A program made the translations under genes and the position numbers. Below are positions 6,317-8,981 of a stretch of DNA of 8,981 bases, in pieces (position 1 is the stretch's first letter; every line of letters begins with the position of its first letter). Source of the DNA: Burkholderiales bacterium. GTDB lineage: Bacteria > Pseudomonadota > Gammaproteobacteria > Burkholderiales > Burkholderiaceae. The stretch lies in contig CANBQJ010000154.1 in the NCBI GenBank assembly GCA_947371645.1, positions 1 to 8,981 of the forward strand, written 5' to 3'. Under the pieces are notes generated by a model. That model had not been told where the DNA came from. It ran no database searches and was given only the letters and a program-made list of their open reading frames with translations.

Positions 6317-7255
6317 ATGTCTGCGCCCTCCGAATTGCCGCCCTCCGCCCCCGATGCCAACGCCTGTGCCCGGCAACGCAGGCGCCTGCAGGCTCGACAT
6401 GAGGCCCCATGGTTGAACGAAGAGGTGGCACGCCGCCTGGACAGCAAGCTGGCGTGGATCAAGCTGCAACCCAGCGCCTGGGTGGACTGGGCGCCTCGCT
6501 GGGGCGGTGGTTCCGCCCTGGTGGCGGCCCGATACCCTCAGGCCTTTCATGGCCGACTTGACCCGTGGGCCGCAGCGCCGGTTGGCGCGAGCAAGCCGGC
6601 CTCGCCGCTGGCCAGCCTCAAGCAGACCCTGCAGCAGTGGTGGGCAGGCCAGGGCGAGCGCACCTGGACCTGGTCTGACCTCGACCAGGCACCCTGGCGC
6701 GAAACCGGTGCCCAGATGTTGTGGGCCAACATGAGCCTGCACACCGGCACCGACGTGCCTGGCCTGCTGCGCCAATGGCATGCGCAACTGGCGCCACAAG
6801 GCTTCCTGATGTGCTCTGCACTGGGGCCTGACACGGCGAGCGAGTTGCGCGGGCTCTACGCAGACATGGGATGGGGCCTGCCGACCATCGACTTCATTGA
6901 CATGCACGACCTGGGTGACGAACTGGTCAAAGCAGGCTTTGCCGACCCGGTGATGGACATGGAACGCATCACATTGACCTGGGCCACGCCCGAAGCCATG
7001 CTGGAAGAGTTGCGCACGTGGGGTGGCAACGTGGCGACCGGTCGCTTTCGCGGGCTGCGTGGCCGCCGATGGCGCCAGGCCTGGCTGGACGCCGTCGGGG
7101 CTCGCCTGCGCGACGGCGATGGCCGCGTGAGGCTGACCATTGAGCTGGTCTATGGCCACGCCATCAAACCCGAGCCCCGCGCACCCTTGCAGGCCGAAAC
7201 CCACGTGTCCCTACAGGACATGCGCCGAATGGTCCAGCGCAAGGACAAGCGCTGA
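6317..7255 (+). CDS. BioC-like methyltransferase-fold protein with degenerate SAM motif
   Basis: A 312-aa protein resembling BioC, the malonyl-ACP O-methyltransferase that starts biotin synthesis. Family-like parts are RRLQARHEAPWLNEEVARRL (21-40), MLWANMSLHTG (134-144, in the place of BioC's D-x-x-x-S-N-L motif), LAPQGFLMCSALG (158-170), DLGDELVKAGFADPVMDMERITLTW (198-222) and WGGNVATGRFRGLRGRRW (235-252). The SAM-binding motif I, normally D-x-G-C/T-G-x-G, is WVDWAPRWGGGS (55-66), so the DxGxG core is eroded. The acidic residue that normally holds the SAM ribose is not obvious. It may therefore be a diverged or inactive relative, and I withhold the symbol bioC. The ATG at 6317 begins the recognisable protein. 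The frame stays open to 5969, but that stretch lies antisense to comF. No Shine-Dalgarno sequence is seen. It is divergent from comF. Confidence 0.75.
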   Translation: MSAPSELPPSAPDANACARQRRRLQARHEAPWLNEEVARRLDSKLAWIKLQPSAWVDWAPRWGGGSALVAARYPQAFHGRLDPWAAAPVGASKPASPLASLKQTLQQWWAGQGERTWTWSDLDQAPWRETGAQMLWANMSLHTGTDVPGLLRQWHAQLAPQGFLMCSALGPDTASELRGLYADMGWGLPTIDFIDMHDLGDELVKAGFADPVMDMERITLTWATPEAMLEELRTWGGNVATGRFRGLRGRRWRQAWLDAVGARLRDGDGRVRLTIELVYGHAIKPEPRAPLQAETHVSLQDMRRMVQRKDKR

Positions 7256-7339
7256 GCATTGCCCCCCCAGGTGTCGTCAGCGCGCCACCATTCATGCCCT
7301 CAATGCGGGTTTTTCATAGCGCTGGGCCCCTGATTACAA

Positions 7340-7355
7340 CTTGAGATGGCTCAAG
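7340..7355. promoter_or_regulatory. Palindromic operator candidate (FNR/FixK-like) on the cox -35
   Basis: CTTGAG-ATGG-CTCAAG is a perfect 6-bp inverted repeat with a 4-nt centre. Its inner 14 bases, TTGAG-N4-CTCAA, keep the TTGA-N6-TCAA core of Crp/Fnr-family sites (FNR consensus TTGAT-N4-ATCAA) and differ symmetrically at one base per half. It overlaps the -35 hexamer, a position where binding would block RNA polymerase. The regulator is not in the window, so its identity is inference. Confidence 0.5.
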
Positions 7356-7369
7356 CTGCTGGCTAGAAT
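7341..7369 (+). promoter_or_regulatory. sigma70-type promoter of the cox operon
   Basis: TTGAGA (7341-7346) and TAGAAT (7364-7369) are separated by exactly 17 nt, with four and five of six consensus bases. It is the best promoter in the window. Transcription would start near 7376-7377. It stands 345 nt before the coxB ATG in an otherwise gene-free stretch and so most likely drives coxB-ctaD and later cox genes. The -35 hexamer lies inside a perfect palindrome. Confidence 0.75.
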
Positions 7370-7713
7370 GACCCTCAAACAGGTGGTGAGTGGCTTGTCA
7401 TGCCGCGCCGTCCACCTTCTTTGACCCCCTCTGAGCCTGCTTGCATCCTCAGAGCCTGCGTGCGTATCTGGGAGTTTGGGCGCCATGTCCGCCACCTTGT
7501 CGCTTGCGTGGTTTGCAAAGCCTTCCGCCCTGGAAGGTCGGGTCATCCGCATTTCAGCAGTCATTTCACCGTTCAAGCACCTCTCCGGGCCGGGCGCCAT
7601 GTGGCGTTCTCCCTAGGCGCGTTCAGGCATTCAGGGCCACATGGGATCAGGTCAATCCCGTGCGCACACGCCGGCCCTCGCAGACCACGTTCCAATCCTT
7701 GACGAGCAAGCAC

Positions 7714-8919
7714 ATGAGCGAAGGTTTCTGGAATTCCAAGCGGGTAGCAGACCGCCTGAAGGCCCTCCGGGGTAACTCGGCGGGCCTCACTGGCTTGATG
7801 GGTTTGACGTTCACGACCCTCGCCCAGGCTGCAGAGGTCCATGACCTGGAAGGCGGCCCAGCCGTCTTGCAGATGGGGTTGACCCCTGCCGCCACCAAGA
7901 TCGCGGCAGAGCAGCAGTCGCTGCACATGATGATGCTGTACCTCTGTACGGCCATTTTCGTGGCGGTGTTCGGGGTGATGTTCTATTCCATCTTCAAACA
8001 CCGCAAATCCAAGGGGCACAAGGCCGCTGACTTCCACGAATCCACCACGGTGGAAATCATATGGACCATCGTGCCCTTCATCATCGTCATTGGCATGGCG
8101 CTGCCTGCCACCAAGGTGGTCGTCGCCCAGAAGGACACCACCAACGCCGACCTCACCATCAAGGCCACCGGCTACCAGTGGAAGTGGGGCTATGACTACA
8201 TCAAGGGTGAAGGCGAGGGCCTGGGCTTCATCTCCACGCTCGACAGTGCCCAGCGCGTCCTGTCAGACGCCGGCACGCCACAGGGCGACAACTACCTGCT
8301 GAAGGTCGACAACCCGCTGGTGGTGCCGGTCGACCGCAAGGTGCGCATCATCACCACGGCCAACGACGTCATCCACTCTTTTGCGGTGCCGGCCTTCGGC
8401 ATCAAGCAGGACGCCATCCCTGGCTTCGTGCGCGACACCTGGTTCCGTGCAGAGAAGGTGGGCGACTACTACGGTCAGTGCTCCGAACTCTGCGGCAAGG
8501 AGCACGCCTACATGCCCATCCACGTGCGCGTGCTGACCGCCGAGGATTACACCAAGTGGGTGTCTGACAAGCAAAAGGAAGTGCAGGCCAAGGCCGACGA
8601 CCCCAACAAGGTCTGGGCGCAAGAAGACCTGCTGGCCCGCGGAGAGAAGGTGTACAACGCCAATTGCGCGGCATGCCACCAGCCCAACGGCAAGGGCGGC
8701 GGCCCGATCAAGCCGCTGGACGGTTCGGCCAAGGTGCTGAGCGACGACAAGACCGTGCAGATCCACGTGCTGCTCAATGGCCAGAACAACATCATGCCGT
8801 CCTGGAAGCAGCTGTCGGACACCGAGATCGCCGCCGTGATCACCTTCACCAAGAACCACTGGTCGAACAAGACAGGCCAGACCGTGCAGCCCGCCGAAGT
8901 GCTCGCTGCCCGCAAGTGA
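7714..8919 (+). CDS. coxB: Cytochrome c oxidase subunit II with fused C-terminal cytochrome c domain
   Basis: Subunit II (401 aa) of an aa3/caa3-type terminal oxidase in the inner membrane, taking electrons from cytochrome c through the binuclear CuA centre to subunit I. In order: a signal peptide ending near AQA-A (about residues 37-40); TM1 (about 72-94, MMLYLCTAIFVAVFG); TM2 (about 112-137, IIWTIVPFIIVIGMALP); the aromatic GYQWKWGYDY (153-162); and a periplasmic cupredoxin domain with CuA ligands H221, C256, E258 (carbonyl), C260, H264 and M267. A class I cytochrome c domain follows, with CAACH (318-322) and the likely axial ligand M361 in NNIMPSW. The ATG at 7714 gives a proper signal peptide. 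The frame is open to 7441, but the extension looks non-coding. A tandem stop TGATGA ends the gene. ctaD follows after 28 nt. Confidence 0.96.
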   Translation: MSEGFWNSKRVADRLKALRGNSAGLTGLMGLTFTTLAQAAEVHDLEGGPAVLQMGLTPAATKIAAEQQSLHMMMLYLCTAIFVAVFGVMFYSIFKHRKSKGHKAADFHESTTVEIIWTIVPFIIVIGMALPATKVVVAQKDTTNADLTIKATGYQWKWGYDYIKGEGEGLGFISTLDSAQRVLSDAGTPQGDNYLLKVDNPLVVPVDRKVRIITTANDVIHSFAVPAFGIKQDAIPGFVRDTWFRAEKVGDYYGQCSELCGKEHAYMPIHVRVLTAEDYTKWVSDKQKEVQAKADDPNKVWAQEDLLARGEKVYNANCAACHQPNGKGGGPIKPLDGSAKVLSDDKTVQIHVLLNGQNNIMPSWKQLSDTEIAAVITFTKNHWSNKTGQTVQPAEVLAARK

Positions 8920-8947
8920 TGACCCACCGGACTGAAAGGACTTCAAC

Positions 8948-8981
8948 ATGAGTGCAGTGCTCGACCACGGTGGTCACGCCC
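8948..8981 (+). CDS. ctaD: Cytochrome c oxidase subunit I (first codons only)
   Basis: Only 11 complete codons are in the window (MSAVLDHGGHA, then the edge). The His-rich N-terminal stretch after MSAVLDH fits betaproteobacterial cox subunit I, and gene order supports it, since subunit I directly follows subunit II in cox operons. A good Shine-Dalgarno sequence, AAAGGA (8935-8940), lies 7 nt before the ATG. The product would be the membrane subunit with heme a, heme a3 and CuB. The call depends mainly on context because no catalytic residue is in view. Confidence 0.8.
   Translation, partial: MSAVLDHGGHA

Larger units (their letters stand above)
7256..7713 (+). other. Long intergenic region and leader of the cox operon
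   Basis: This stretch of 458 nt has no recognisable gene. At its start, GCATTG (7256-7261) could pair with CAATGC (7301-7306) ahead of GGGTTTTT (7307-7314), a weak terminator candidate for the BioC-like gene. The cox promoter is at 7341-7369. The remaining leader of about 340 nt contains three hairpins: CTCTGAG/CTCAGAG (7429-7454), CCTTCC/GGAAGG (7521-7537) and CATGGGA/TCCCGTG (7640-7662, one G-U pair). It also has an 11-bp direct repeat GGGCGCCATGT (7478-7488, 7592-7602). An open frame from ATG 7400 to 7702 crosses it but codes for nothing recognisable. Confidence 0.6.

Noticed and set aside
6217..6462. Upstream in-frame extension of comF
   Set aside because: It overlaps the divergent gene and adds basic low-information residues; the ATG at 6216 gives the family's normal length.
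6257..7204. Minus-strand open frame of 315 codons opposite the BioC-like gene
   Set aside because: The plus-strand frame shows family motifs; the antisense product shows none and has a His/Gln/Arg-rich shadow composition.
7441..7713. N-terminal extension of coxB in the same frame
   Set aside because: The signal peptide begins near the ATG at 7714; the extension would place about 90 polar, Pro/Arg-rich residues before it.
8263..8949. Minus-strand open frame of 228 codons opposite coxB
   Set aside because: The coxB copper and heme ligands are all in the plus frame; the antisense product is a shadow.
1..8981. CRISPR array, insertion sequence, phage attachment or defence system
   Set aside because: No regularly spaced repeats, transposase or integrase motifs, target duplications or composition breaks were seen; the region after tRNA-Val has a normal terminator and no integrase or duplicated tRNA end.

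Overview
The window looks like conserved core chromosome of a high-GC betaproteobacterium, most likely Burkholderiales close to Comamonadaceae/Sphaerotilaceae. This rests on the isc gene order, the comF/BioC-like divergent pair, a cytochrome-c-fused cox subunit II leading into subunit I, and the strong GC codon bias. The genus-level guess is inference. There is no insertion sequence, phage gene, CRISPR array or base-composition break.

Layout. (1) Bases 1-3644, all plus strand: the end of iscA, then hscB, hscA, fdx and dnaQ. This is the second half of an ISC iron-sulfur cluster operon: A-type carrier, J-protein, Hsp70 and [2Fe-2S] ferredoxin, with the DNA polymerase III proofreading subunit attached by a one-base stop/start overlap. 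A strong intrinsic terminator lies between iscA and hscB. (2) Bases 3615-3825: a tRNA-Val(CAC) unit whose promoter overlaps the dnaQ stop codon and which ends in a textbook terminator. (3) Bases 3837-4484, minus: an exported glycine-zipper envelope protein. (4) Bases 4713-5360, plus: a P-loop kinase of the uridine/pantothenate-kinase-like group. (5) Bases 5467-6216, minus: ComF phosphoribosyltransferase-like protein, divergent from (6) bases 6317-7255, plus: a BioC-like methyltransferase-fold protein with an eroded SAM motif. (7) From 7341: a sigma70-type promoter with an FNR/FixK-like palindrome on its -35 element, a leader of about 340 nt, then coxB (subunit II with CuA site and C-terminal cytochrome c domain) and the first codons of ctaD (subunit I).

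The first block builds and delivers Fe-S clusters, and the last builds the terminal heme-copper oxidase of aerobic respiration. The middle genes are unrelated housekeeping or poorly characterised genes.

I found no convincing previously undescribed system. The observations most worth checking are the palindrome on the cox promoter, the long structured cox leader with an open frame running through it, the terminator inside the isc operon, the degenerate BioC-like protein, and the coupling of dnaQ to the Fe-S operon.
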